A DNA stretch of 32,288 bases, taken from NCBI GenBank assembly GCA_009702835.1, contig WLHF01000004.1:1-32288 (forward strand), given 5' to 3'. The notes under the pieces were generated by a model. That model searched no databases and had not been told where the DNA came from. It saw nothing but the letters and a program-made list of their open reading frames with translations. Below, one piece after another: positions 18,045-27,700 of this stretch; positions within the stretch are counted from its first letter, which is position 1, and each line of letters opens with the position of its first letter. Source of the DNA: Actinomycetota bacterium (GTDB lineage: Bacteria; Actinomycetota; Actinomycetes; Nanopelagicales; Nanopelagicaceae). Both the position numbers and the translations under genes were made by a program.

Positions 18045-18905
18045 ATGGCCGATCGTCACAACCGCGATATTGATCGCCCACGTGCGCCGTTACCAGAGCC
18101 TCTACCAGTTGCAACAGTTGATTCGCATGCGCATATGGAGATCATCACCGACACCGCACCTGATTCACAAGAAGTTGCAGATATAATTAACGAAGCAAAA
18201 TCAGTAAACGTTGATCGCATTGTCCAAGTTGGCTACTCTGCCAAACAATCAAAATGGTGCGTCGCAGCGGCAGAGAAATGGAACACATCAGTTTTAGCTG
18301 CAGTTGCGTTGCATCCAAATGAGGCACCAGTTATCGCCGATATCGAGGCCGACTGGGCAGTGATTGCCAAGTTAGCCGAACACCCACGTGTGCGTGCGAT
18401 TGGAGAGACAGGTCTAGATTATTTTCGAACTCCACCAGAGCTACGCGGGCGCCAGCAGGAGTCTTTCAAATGGCATATTGAGTTAGCTAAGAAAACAAAA
18501 AAAGCATTAGTAATTCACGATCGTGATTCTCATGATGATGTCTTATCTGTGCTGCTTGAGGTTGGCGCCCCAGAAAAGACTATCTTTCACTGTTTTTCTG
18601 GCGATGTCGCAATGGCTAAAACCTGTATCGAGCGCGGTTACACACTCTCATTTGCCGGCACATTAACCTTTAAGAACGCACCAGGCCTTCGCGAAGCGCT
18701 CAAACTTGTCCCTATCGATCAGTTATTAGTTGAAACCGATTCACCATTTTTAGCTCCGATGCCACACCGAGGTGCCGGCAACACTCCTGCCCAGATTGCA
18801 ACAATCGTAAGGGCCATGGCCACAGAGCGAAAAAGTGATCTTGGCGAACTCGCCTTTGCATTAAGTAAAAATGCTGAGCGCATATTTGGAAGCTTCGCAC
18901 CATGA
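18045..18905 (+). CDS. tatD: TatD-family metal-dependent DNase
   Basis: 286 aa; VDSHAHME, ALHPNEAP, IGETGLDYFR, HCFSGDVAMAK, VETDSPFLAPMPHRGAGNTPAQI. Confidence 0.96.
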   Translation: MADRHNRDIDRPRAPLPEPLPVATVDSHAHMEIITDTAPDSQEVADIINEAKSVNVDRIVQVGYSAKQSKWCVAAAEKWNTSVLAAVALHPNEAPVIADIEADWAVIAKLAEHPRVRAIGETGLDYFRTPPELRGRQQESFKWHIELAKKTKKALVIHDRDSHDDVLSVLLEVGAPEKTIFHCFSGDVAMAKTCIERGYTLSFAGTLTFKNAPGLREALKLVPIDQLLVETDSPFLAPMPHRGAGNTPAQIATIVRAMATERKSDLGELAFALSKNAERIFGSFAP

Positions 18906-19744
18906 ACCTGCTTGGTGCAGCCCAGATTCGCGAACTCGCAGCGGCTCTAGATTTAAAACCATCAAAATCTCTGGGACAGAACTTCGTCATTGACTCGAAT
19001 ATTTGTACCAAGATTGTGCGCATAGCAGGTGTAACAAAAGATGACATCGCTTTAGAAATCGGCCCTGGTCTAGGTTCATTAACCTTAGCTTTACTGCACA
19101 GTGCCGCATCGGTAGTAGCAGTTGAAATCGATCACCGTCTTGCAACTCAACTTCCAATCACAGTTGAACAACACTACGAACACCCCGAAAACTTAACAGT
19201 GATCAAGAGAGATGCATTGACGTTGGTAGATTTACCGGTGCAGCCAACTGTTTTAGTAGCAAACCTGCCCTACAACGTCTCTGTTCCAGTGCTCCTACAT
19301 TTATTAGAGAGATTTCCAACGTTGCGCACCGGAGTTGTTATGGTTCAAGCCGAGGTTGCAGATCGATTAGCTGGTAGCCCCGGTACGAAGGAGTATGGAA
19401 TCCCATCGGTAAAAGCCGCCTGGTGGGCCGAGGTTAAAGGGGCGGGATCAGTATCGAGATCGGTTTTTTGGCCAGCTCCCAACGTTGATTCAAAGCTCGT
19501 ATCTTTTACGCGCCGTGCAACACCAGGTGATGAGCTATTGCGTAAGAAAACCTTTGCAATAATTGATGGCGCATTTGCCCAACGCCGCAAGATGTTGCGA
19601 TCGGCTCTCTCCTCCCTCTATGGCTCATCTTCAGCGGCCGAAGAGATTCTTCAGCGTGCAGGAATAGATCCGACGCTTCGCGGAGAGGCCTTAGAGATTT
19701 CAAGTTTTTGCGCCATCGCCGCAGTTGCACCTGACATTTTCTAA
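18902..19744 (+). CDS. rsmA: 16S rRNA (adenine(1518)-N(6)/adenine(1519)-N(6))-dimethyltransferase
   Basis: 280 aa; PSKSLGQNFVIDSNI, LEIGPGLGSLT, VANLPYNVSVPVL, AFAQRRKMLRSALS; 4-nt overlap with tatD. Confidence 0.97.
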   Translation: MNLLGAAQIRELAAALDLKPSKSLGQNFVIDSNICTKIVRIAGVTKDDIALEIGPGLGSLTLALLHSAASVVAVEIDHRLATQLPITVEQHYEHPENLTVIKRDALTLVDLPVQPTVLVANLPYNVSVPVLLHLLERFPTLRTGVVMVQAEVADRLAGSPGTKEYGIPSVKAAWWAEVKGAGSVSRSVFWPAPNVDSKLVSFTRRATPGDELLRKKTFAIIDGAFAQRRKMLRSALSSLYGSSSAAEEILQRAGIDPTLRGEALEISSFCAIAAVAPDIF

Positions 19745-19765
19745 TCAAGGCAATAGGGTCAATTC

Positions 19766-20680
19766 ATGCCAGTAAAGAGTGTGACCGTGCGCGTTCCGGC
19801 AAAGGTCAACCTTCAATTATCAGTTGGTCCACGAGAGGCAGATGGCTTTCATAACCTCGTAACCGTTTTTCAAGCTATCTCAATCTTTGATGATGTCACG
19901 GTAACTTTTGGCCCCCCAAAGAGCGGGCTTAGTATTTCAATTACTGGTGATCAAAGACATGGAGTTCCGGCCGATGATAGTAATTTGGCGATAAAGGCGA
20001 TTGCTTTAATGGCCAAAGAGTACGACTTAGAAATTGATTCCCATGTTGAGATTAAGAAATTAATCCCAGTTGCCGGTGGCATGGCAGGTGGAAGTGCAGA
20101 TGCCGCCGCTGCAATCGTCGCAATTGATTATTTGTATTCACTCGGAATGAGCCGGGAAGAGATGGCTGAAATCGCCGCACAGTTAGGTAGCGATGTTCCA
20201 TTTATGTTAAGCGGCGGAACAGCGATTGGGACGGGCCATGGTGATCAGCTAACTGCAGCCCTCTCGCGCGGTACTTATCACTGGGTATTAGCCCTATCGA
20301 GTATTGGTTTATCTACCCCTGCCATATATAGCGAATGTGATCGTCTGCGTTCAGAGTCTGAAATTGCAGAGCCTCAAACAAATGAACTGTTAATGCAGGC
20401 GCTACTGGCAGCAGATCCAAAATCAGTTGGCGCACATTTAGTAAATGATTTGCAGGCGGCGGCATGTTCATTGCGCCCTGCACTGCGATTGGTTCTAGAT
20501 GTTGGCCAAGAGTATGGAGCACTCGGTGCCTTAGTTTCAGGCTCTGGTCCAACCGTTGCATTTTTAGTTACCGATGAAGAGGCGGGCCTTGATTTAGCGG
20601 TAGCGCTAACTGCAAGTGGCGTCGTCGGAAGCGTTGCACGCGCATATGGACCAGTTGCAGGGGCGAAAGTTCTTACCTAA
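19766..20680 (+). CDS. ispE: 4-diphosphocytidyl-2-C-methyl-D-erythritol kinase
   Basis: 304 aa; VRVPAKVNLQLSVGPREADGFHNLVTVFQAIS, PVAGGMAGGSADAAAAI, LGSDVPFMLSGGTAIGTGHGD, VSGSGPTVAFL. Confidence 0.97.
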   Translation: MPVKSVTVRVPAKVNLQLSVGPREADGFHNLVTVFQAISIFDDVTVTFGPPKSGLSISITGDQRHGVPADDSNLAIKAIALMAKEYDLEIDSHVEIKKLIPVAGGMAGGSADAAAAIVAIDYLYSLGMSREEMAEIAAQLGSDVPFMLSGGTAIGTGHGDQLTAALSRGTYHWVLALSSIGLSTPAIYSECDRLRSESEIAEPQTNELLMQALLAADPKSVGAHLVNDLQAAACSLRPALRLVLDVGQEYGALGALVSGSGPTVAFLVTDEEAGLDLAVALTASGVVGSVARAYGPVAGAKVLT

Positions 20681-20732
20681 TTACCTGCGCTAATGGTCAC
20701 GAGCACCACCCTTTATAAGGGAGAATATGGGT

Positions 20733-20804
20733 TCCGCCATTGTGTAGTGGCTAGCACATGGGCCTTTGAAGCCCAGGGTCCAGGATCGATACCTGGTGGC
20801 GGAG
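20733..20804 (+). tRNA. tRNA-Gln (anticodon UUG), CCA not encoded
   Basis: TCCGCCA/TGGCGGA acceptor, GTGT/GCAC D-stem, TGGGC-CTTTGAA-GCCCA anticodon arm (TTG at 20766-20768), CCAGG-ATCGATA-CCTGG T-arm, G73; U1-A72 and G73 fit tRNA-Gln. Confidence 0.92.
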
Positions 20805-20819
20805 CGATAGACTTCACTC

Positions 20820-22238
20820 GTGGCCTTAGAAACCGTGATTATTCTCGCAGCAGGCGACGGAACACGGATGAAATCAAGCCAAGCAAAAGTTCTTCATAGC
20901 GTTGCAGGACGTTCATTACTTGGACATGTACTTGCCGCAGTTGCTCACCTAAATCCAGCACAGATTCGCATCGTTGTTGGCGCTAATCGCATAGGCGTTG
21001 AGGCACATATCGCCGAGATTTCACCATCTGCAACAACTGTCTACCAAGAAAAGCGTGGCGGCACTGGCCACGCTACTCAGCTAGCGCTCGCAGGTAATAC
21101 CCCACGTGGCACCGTCTTAGTTTTAGCTGGTGATACCCCGATGCTGACAGGTCAATCATTGGCAACGTTTTTAGATGCGCATAGCGCAGGAAAATTCGCA
21201 GCATCGGTACTAACTGCAGAACACCCCGATCCATCGGGTTATGGACGCATTATTCGTGATGCTAACGATGAGCTTTTGAGCATTGTTGAAGAGCGCGATG
21301 CTAGCGAAAAAGAGAAGTTTATTTTTGAGATTAACTCAGGCGTGTATGCCTTTGATGGCGCAAAGTTAGCTGGTGCGATTGGGCAGATTACGGATTCAAA
21401 TTCGCAGGGGGAGCTTTATTTAACCGATGTGATTGGAATCTTAAAAAACGCGGGCGAATCAATCGCCGCAATAATAATCGAAGATTTCACCGAGATTTTA
21501 GGTGTTAATGATCGTGTCCAACTGGCTGAAAGTGCAGCGCTTCTGCGCGATCGAATCAATGATCAATGGATGCGCGAAGGTGTCACGATTATTGATCCAA
21601 CTACAACATGGATTGATGCAACAGCGACTCTGGCAAAAGATGTCACGTTGCATCCAGGTAGCGCGATTTTGGGGCTAACAACTATTGCATCTGGCGCCGT
21701 TATTGGCCCGCGTACAACGCTGACAAACTGTGTAGTAAAAGAGAGCGCATCAGTTCTTGAATCTATAGCCACAGATACTGTTATTGGCCAGGCCGCAACT
21801 GTCGGACCATTTACATATCTACGCAGTGGAACAGTGCTTGGCGATAGCGCAAAGGCGGGGGCCTTCGTCGAGATGAAAAACTCAAGCCTAGGCACTGGCT
21901 CAAAAGTTCCGCACCTTTCATATGTCGGAGATGCAACTATCGGCGAGGGCAGCAATATCGGTGCAGCGACAATCTTTGTGAACTACGACGGCGTTGAGAA
22001 GCATCACACAACGGTCGGTGATCATGTGCGCATCGGCAGCGACACAATGCTGATAGCACCTGTATCTATTGGCGATGGTGCGTATACGGCCGCTGGATCT
22101 GTGATTACAGAAGATGTTCCAGCAGGCGCGATTGGAGTTGGCAGAGCTAAGCAGAGAAATGTATTAGATTGGGTCCTGCGTAAGCGCGTAGGCAGTAAAT
22201 CTGCGCAAGCAGCCGAGGCAAGCGATAAGAAGGGCTAA
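20820..22238 (+). CDS. glmU: Bifunctional UDP-N-acetylglucosamine pyrophosphorylase / glucosamine-1-phosphate N-acetyltransferase (GTG start)
   Basis: 472 aa; IILAAGDGTRMKSSQAKVLHSVAGRSLLGHV, RGGTGHATQLAL, left-handed beta-helix repeats, VNYDGVEKHHTTVGDHVRIGSDTMLIAPVSIGDGAYTAAGSVI. Confidence 0.98.
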   Translation: MALETVIILAAGDGTRMKSSQAKVLHSVAGRSLLGHVLAAVAHLNPAQIRIVVGANRIGVEAHIAEISPSATTVYQEKRGGTGHATQLALAGNTPRGTVLVLAGDTPMLTGQSLATFLDAHSAGKFAASVLTAEHPDPSGYGRIIRDANDELLSIVEERDASEKEKFIFEINSGVYAFDGAKLAGAIGQITDSNSQGELYLTDVIGILKNAGESIAAIIIEDFTEILGVNDRVQLAESAALLRDRINDQWMREGVTIIDPTTTWIDATATLAKDVTLHPGSAILGLTTIASGAVIGPRTTLTNCVVKESASVLESIATDTVIGQAATVGPFTYLRSGTVLGDSAKAGAFVEMKNSSLGTGSKVPHLSYVGDATIGEGSNIGAATIFVNYDGVEKHHTTVGDHVRIGSDTMLIAPVSIGDGAYTAAGSVITEDVPAGAIGVGRAKQRNVLDWVLRKRVGSKSAQAAEASDKKG

Positions 22239-22240
22239 AC

Positions 22241-23221
22241 ATGGGAGAGATCCGGTTATCTTCTGAAAAACGACTACGTTTATTTTCAGGACGCGGATAC
22301 CCCGAACTAGCCGATGATGTGGCATCTGAACTCGGTGTTGAGTTAACCCCAACCTCGGCTTACGACTTTTCTAATGGTGAAATCTTTGTTCGCTTCGAAG
22401 AATCAGTTCGTGGGTGTGATGCATTTGTTCTGCAAAGCCACACTGCACCGGTCAACAAGCAGATTATGGAACAGCTCATCATGGTCGATGCACTCAAGCG
22501 CGCATCAGCTAAGCGAATTACAGTTGTCACACCCTTTTATGGTTATGCACGTCAAGATAAGAAACATCGCGGACGCGAACCAATCTCTGCACGTCTAATG
22601 GCCGATCTCTTTAAAACAGCTGGTGCTGATCGTTTAATGGTTGTAGATCTTCACGCTTCACAGATTCAAGGCTTCTTTGATGGCCCAGTAGATCACCTCT
22701 TTGCTCTACCAATGCTTGCAAACTATGTTGGTAGCAAAGTTGATCGCAGCCGTTTAACAATCGTCTCTCCAGACTCTGGTCGCGTACGTGTTGCCGAGCG
22801 CTGGTCAGATCTCTTAGGTGGCTGCCCAATTGCATTTATTCATAAGACACGTGATCCTCGAGTGCCTAATGAGGCCGTTGTCGGTCGCGTTGTTGGTGAT
22901 GTACAAGGTCAGACATGCGTAGTTATCGATGACATGATCGATACAGCGGGCACAATTGCAAAGGCGGTAGAAGCCTTATTTGAAGCTGGCGCAAAAGATG
23001 TCATCGTCGCTGCAACTCACGGAGTCTTTTCTGGCCCAGCCATTGAGCGCCTGCGCGATTGCAAAGCATCAGAAGTTGTTATTACAAATACGCTTCCGAT
23101 ATCAGAGGAGCAAAAGTTCGAGGGACTTACAGTCCTCTCGATTGCACCGCTTCTAGCTCGGGCAATCCGCGAAGTCTTTGAAGATGGCTCAGTAACAAGC
23201 CTCTTTGACGGCCACTCATAA
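22241..23221 (+). CDS. prs: Ribose-phosphate pyrophosphokinase
   Basis: 326 aa; FSNGEIFVRFEESVRGCDAFVLQSH, PFYGYARQDKKHRGREPISA, VVDLHASQIQGFFDGPVDHL, VVIDDMIDTAGTI. Confidence 0.98.
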   Translation: MGEIRLSSEKRLRLFSGRGYPELADDVASELGVELTPTSAYDFSNGEIFVRFEESVRGCDAFVLQSHTAPVNKQIMEQLIMVDALKRASAKRITVVTPFYGYARQDKKHRGREPISARLMADLFKTAGADRLMVVDLHASQIQGFFDGPVDHLFALPMLANYVGSKVDRSRLTIVSPDSGRVRVAERWSDLLGGCPIAFIHKTRDPRVPNEAVVGRVVGDVQGQTCVVIDDMIDTAGTIAKAVEALFEAGAKDVIVAATHGVFSGPAIERLRDCKASEVVITNTLPISEEQKFEGLTVLSIAPLLARAIREVFEDGSVTSLFDGHS

Positions 23222-23307
23222 GCCTAATTTGCACAATCTCGTCTGCACAGGCTAATCTTTGGGCTGTTCCGGCGAGGGTATGAATTTATTTCCGTAATCG
23301 ACGGTTT

Positions 23308-23321
23308 AGGATTTAAATCCT
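23308..23321. repeat. 14-bp perfect palindrome AGGATTTAAATCCT in the prs-L25 intergenic region
   Basis: Read directly; lies about 50 nt upstream of the L25 start. Confidence 0.7.
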
Positions 23322-23372
23322 TACTGGAACTTTGTGTTCAAACCGAAGTTTTCACTAGAGGAGTAATTCAAA

Positions 23373-24005
23373 ATGGCAGAGATCACTATCAACGGTGTTG
23401 TTCGTACCGAATTTGGTAAGGGCGCATCACGTCGTGCACGTCGCGATGGTTTAGTTCCTGCCGTTATTTACGGTCATGGTGAAAAGCCACAGCACATCAC
23501 ACTGCCAGCACGCGAACTTGGCGTTGCTCTGAAGCAGTCAAACGTTTTGCTCGACATCGTTATCGATGGAAAGACTGAGCTCACACTTCCAAAGGCGATT
23601 GTGCGCCATCCACTTAAGCAGATCCTCGAGCACATCGACTTGGTTCTTGTTCGTCGTGGAGAAAAAGTTGTCGTTTCTGTTCCTGTCCATGCAATCGGTG
23701 AGCATGATCGCGATGGTGTACTTGAGCATGTAAACAACACAATCGACGTACGCGTTGAGGCAACTGCAATCCCTAACTTCTTAGAGCTCGATATCACTGG
23801 TCTTGCAGCCGGTACATCACTGTATGCAGGCGATGTAGTTCTGCCAGCAGGCGTTGAACTCGAATCAGATGTAAAGATGATCGTGATTCACGTATCAGAG
23901 CGCGCAACTATCGTTGAAGAAGTAGCGCCAGTAGCCGTGGCAGCCGATGCAGCAGCTGGAGCCGATGCAGCAGCTGCAGCTGATACCGAAAAGAAGGACG
24001 CCTAA
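23373..24005 (+). CDS. rplY: 50S ribosomal protein L25/general stress protein Ctc
   Basis: 210 aa; RTEFGKGASRRARRDGLVPAVIYGHGEKPQHITLP, HPLKQILEHIDLVLVRRGEKV; Ala-rich acidic C-tail. Confidence 0.96.
   Translation: MAEITINGVVRTEFGKGASRRARRDGLVPAVIYGHGEKPQHITLPARELGVALKQSNVLLDIVIDGKTELTLPKAIVRHPLKQILEHIDLVLVRRGEKVVVSVPVHAIGEHDRDGVLEHVNNTIDVRVEATAIPNFLELDITGLAAGTSLYAGDVVLPAGVELESDVKMIVIHVSERATIVEEVAPVAVAADAAAGADAAAAADTEKKDA
23942..23976 (+). repeat. In-frame tandem repeat (2 x AGCCGATGCAGCAGCTG, 18-nt period) in the L25 C-terminal tail
   Basis: Exact 17-nt copies at 23942-23958 and 23960-23976 encoding ADAAAG/ADAAAA. Confidence 0.8.
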
Positions 24006-24022
24006 CCCTTACGATTACCGTT

Positions 24023-24598
24023 ATGACGTGGTTGGTAGTGGGGCTCGGTAACCCGGGCGATCAATACTCTGCCACCCGTCACAACGTAGGGCAGATGGTC
24101 ATAGACGAGCTTGTTCGTCGTCATAGCATCAAATTATCATCACATAAATCCCGTACAGAGATTGCCGCATATAAATTAGGGGTTGGCGATAACCTTCAAT
24201 CAATCATTCTTGCAAAGTCTAAGGGCTACATGAATGAAAGCGGGGGGCCGATTAAAGCTCTTGCTAATTTCTACTCCGTTGACACAAATAACATCATCGC
24301 CCTTCACGACGAGCTCGATATTGGATTTTCCACAATACGTAGCAAGTTTGCCGGTGGAGACAATGGCCATAACGGACTTAAATCAATGAGTTCGGCATTT
24401 GATACACCCGATTATTTCCGAGTGCGCTTAGGAATCGGACGACCAATGGGTCAGCAGGATCCAGCCGACTTTGTTCTAAAAGCTTTTTCAAAGATCGAGC
24501 AGCAGGATTTGGCCGAGTTTATTGTGCGCGGGGCAGATGTGGTTGAATCTTTAATTGCTGCAGGACTCGAACAGACACAGACACGCTTCAATAGCTAG
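24023..24598 (+). CDS. pth: Peptidyl-tRNA hydrolase
   Basis: 191 aa; VVGLGNPGDQYSATRHNVGQMVIDEL, KSKGYMNESGGPI, HDELDIGF, GGDNGHNGLKSM, RVRLGIGRP. Confidence 0.97.
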   Translation: MTWLVVGLGNPGDQYSATRHNVGQMVIDELVRRHSIKLSSHKSRTEIAAYKLGVGDNLQSIILAKSKGYMNESGGPIKALANFYSVDTNNIIALHDELDIGFSTIRSKFAGGDNGHNGLKSMSSAFDTPDYFRVRLGIGRPMGQQDPADFVLKAFSKIEQQDLAEFIVRGADVVESLIAAGLEQTQTRFNS

Positions 24599-24658
24599 AT
24601 GTCATCAAGGCCTGCTTGGACTGATGCCAATGCCTGAAGTTAGACTCACACCTTGTAA

Positions 24659-24683
24659 GCCCCCTCCCATTGGGAGTTGGGGC
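24659..24683 (+). promoter_or_regulatory. Strong GC-rich hairpin between pth and mfd (terminator-like without a T-tract, or mfd leader structure)
   Basis: GCCCC-CTCCC-ATT-GGGAG-TT-GGGGC: 10 bp, 3-nt loop, 2-nt bulge; followed by CAATAGACG, not poly-T. Confidence 0.55.
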
Positions 24684-24706
24684 CAATAGACGTTTGGGGG
24701 TGAACA

Positions 24707-27700
24707 ATGCGTGGATTAATTAACGCTCTGCCGACACCAGACATGTCTCACATAGTGGCCCCATCTGCAATGTATCCATTTTTACTTGCTGCGCGTGTTA
24801 ATGATGCGCCTTTACTTGTTATTACAAGTTCAAGCAGAAGTGCAGAAGATCTCGTGAATGAACTTCGAGAGCTTCACAATAATGTTATGGAGTTTCCCGC
24901 TTGGGAAACTTTGCCCCATGAGCGTTTGAGTCCGCGAAGCGACACTGTCGCAAGGCGCATTGCAACTCTCTACTCACTCAAGAAGAAACAAAGCATTAAT
25001 CCAATAGTTGTTACACCCGTACGAGGAGCAATTCACCGAATCATTAGCGATCTGGCTAAGAACCCCCTAATTAACCTTGAAATTGGCAAAGAGCAGTCAC
25101 TGGATGAATTAGTGCGCCATCTTGCAACCTTGGCATACTCCAGAACGGATTTGGTTGAGCGCCGTGGAGAGTTTGCCGTCCGAGGTGGAATCGTCGACCT
25201 ATTTTTGCCACTAAGTGCGCATCCCATTCGAATCGATTTTTTTGGTGATGAGATTGAGGAGCTAAGTTATTTTGAAGTTGCCGATCAACGAACATTCGCA
25301 CCAGTAATAGGAAATATTGAGATCCATCCTTGCCGCGAACTTTTAATAACTCCTACGATTAAAGCCCGTGCAGTTGAACTTCGCGAGGAACTCCCCGCCG
25401 CAGCAGAATTATTGGAAAAGATTAGCGAGGGCATGTCATTTGAAGGCATGGAGTCATTAATCCCACTTCTTGTAGATCAAACTGAAACTCTTCTTGCTCG
25501 GATGCCATCTAATACACAAGTTGTCTTTGTTGATCAAGAGCGAATCAGGTCACGCGCCGGTGATTTATTAGCAACCAATGAAGAGTTCCTCAATGCATCA
25601 TGGTCGAATGCTGCGCATGGGGCAGTGGCCCCAATCCATGATGGTTCGGGAACGTATATGTCGTGGAGCGAGTTAAGCGCAGAAATTTCTGCTCTGTCAT
25701 TATCAACTTCGTCACTTAACCAATTTGGAAGCGATCTAGATAAAGAGACTGAGTTCCTCGATTACAGAGCAATCGATCCGATGCGTGGTGATATTGAGCG
25801 TACTATCGAAGCTCTGCGTGAGGCGGTTAATAAACACTTCATTGTTATCTTTGCAACCCATGGGCATGGGATGTTGGAACGCTATGCCGGTATTTTCCGC
25901 AATGCAGATTTACCAATTCATATCGTTGAAAAACTCATGGCAATACCAACAAAGGGCAGTATCCATTTAACAACTTCGGTCATCGCGCATGGCTTTGAGA
26001 GTGAAAGCGATCAGATTTATTTCATGACTGAACGCGATCTCACTGGAAGTAAGGGAAGCGTCAAAGATAGTGAGCGCCTACCATCAAAGCGAAAGGCGGC
26101 CATTGATCCATTAGAGCTTCGCGCAGGTGATTTTGTTGTACACGAGCAGCACGGCATAGGGCGCTATATTGAACTAGTTCAACGCACTGTTGCCGAAGTA
26201 ACACGTGAATATTTAGTTATTGAATATGCATCGGCAAAGCGCGGGCAACCAGGAGATCGAATCTTTGTTCCTACTGACGCACTAGAGCAGGTGAGTAAAT
26301 ATGTTGGCGGAGAGGCACCGACCGTGCACCGAATCGGTAGCGGTGAATGGCAGAAAGCTAAGGGCCGTGCGCGAAAAGCTGTGCGCCAAATCGCAGGAGA
26401 GCTCATCCGCTTATATGCCGCACGAACTAGCTCTCCCGGTTTTGCATTTTCACCAGATACTCCTTGGCAGCGGGAATTAGAAGACTCATTTTCCTATATA
26501 GAAACCCCAGATCAACTTTCGACTATCAATGATGTTAAGGCAGATATGGAGCGTCCATATCCGATGGATCGAATTATCTGCGGCGATGTCGGTTACGGTA
26601 AGACTGAGATTGCAATTCGCGCTGCTTTTAAAGCAGTTCAAGATGGAAAACAGGTGGCCATACTTGTTCCAACGACGCTTCTTGTGCAGCAACATACAAA
26701 GACCTTTATCGAGCGTTATGCGGGATTCCCATTAAAGGTGGCAGGACTTTCGCGCTTTAACACTCCCAAGGAGAGTAAAGAGGTTCTTGAGGGATTACTC
26801 AAAGGCACGGTCGATGTTGTTATTGGCACTCATAGAATTCTTTCAAATGACGTTGTCTTTAAGGATTTAGGTTTAGTCGTTGTCGATGAAGAACAGCGCT
26901 TTGGCGTCGAGCAAAAAGAGGCGCTGAAAAAAATGCGCACAACAGTAGATGTTTTAGCCATGTCGGCTACACCTATCCCGCGTACGTTAGAGATGGCAGT
27001 GACTGGGATCCGCGAGATGTCCACGATCACAACTCCACCTGAAGAGCGTCATCCAATTTTGACCTATGTGGGGCCGGCCGAAGAGGGTCAGATTACGGCT
27101 GCGATTCACCGCGAACTTCTGCGTGATGGACAGATCTTTTATCTGCACAACCGCGTTGAAACAATTGATCAAGCGGCATCACGTCTACAAGAGCTAGTGC
27201 CCGAAGCGCGTATACGTGTTGCACATGGGCAGATGAGTGAAGGCGCACTTGAAGATGTAATCCTTGGTTTCTGGAACCGCGACTTTGATGTTTTAGTGAG
27301 TACAACGATCGTCGAAAGCGGCTTAGATATTCAAAATGCAAATACTTTAATCGTCGAACGCGCAGATAGATTCGGCCTCTCACAACTTCACCAATTACGT
27401 GGTCGAGTTGGGCGCGGCCGTGAACGTGCCTATGCATATTTTCTCTATCCCGCCGATCAGCCATTATCTGAGCTAGCGCATGAGCGCTTAACAACTATCG
27501 CAGCCAATACTGATTTGGGTTCAGGAATGCGAGTAGCGTTAAAAGATCTTGAGATTCGAGGAGCTGGAAATCTTTTGGGCGGCGAACAGTCAGGACATAT
27601 TGCCGATGTGGGCTTTGACTTATATATGCGCATGGTGGGTGAGGCGGTAAATGATTACAAGGCGGGAATAATTGAAACTGAGGAAAAAGTAAGTGATTGC

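Noticed and set aside
20709-20721. CCCTTTATAAGGG inverted repeat before tRNA-Gln as a terminator
   Set aside because: Only a 5-bp stem with no T-tract; TATAAG may be the -10 of a tRNA promoter, but no convincing -35 was found.
20693-20899. 68-aa ORF on + strand
   Set aside because: It covers tRNA-Gln and the glmU start in another frame; no protein-like features.
27093-27494. 133-aa antisense ORF in mfd
   Set aside because: Lies opposite the conserved helicase region of mfd; His/Arg-rich shadow translation.
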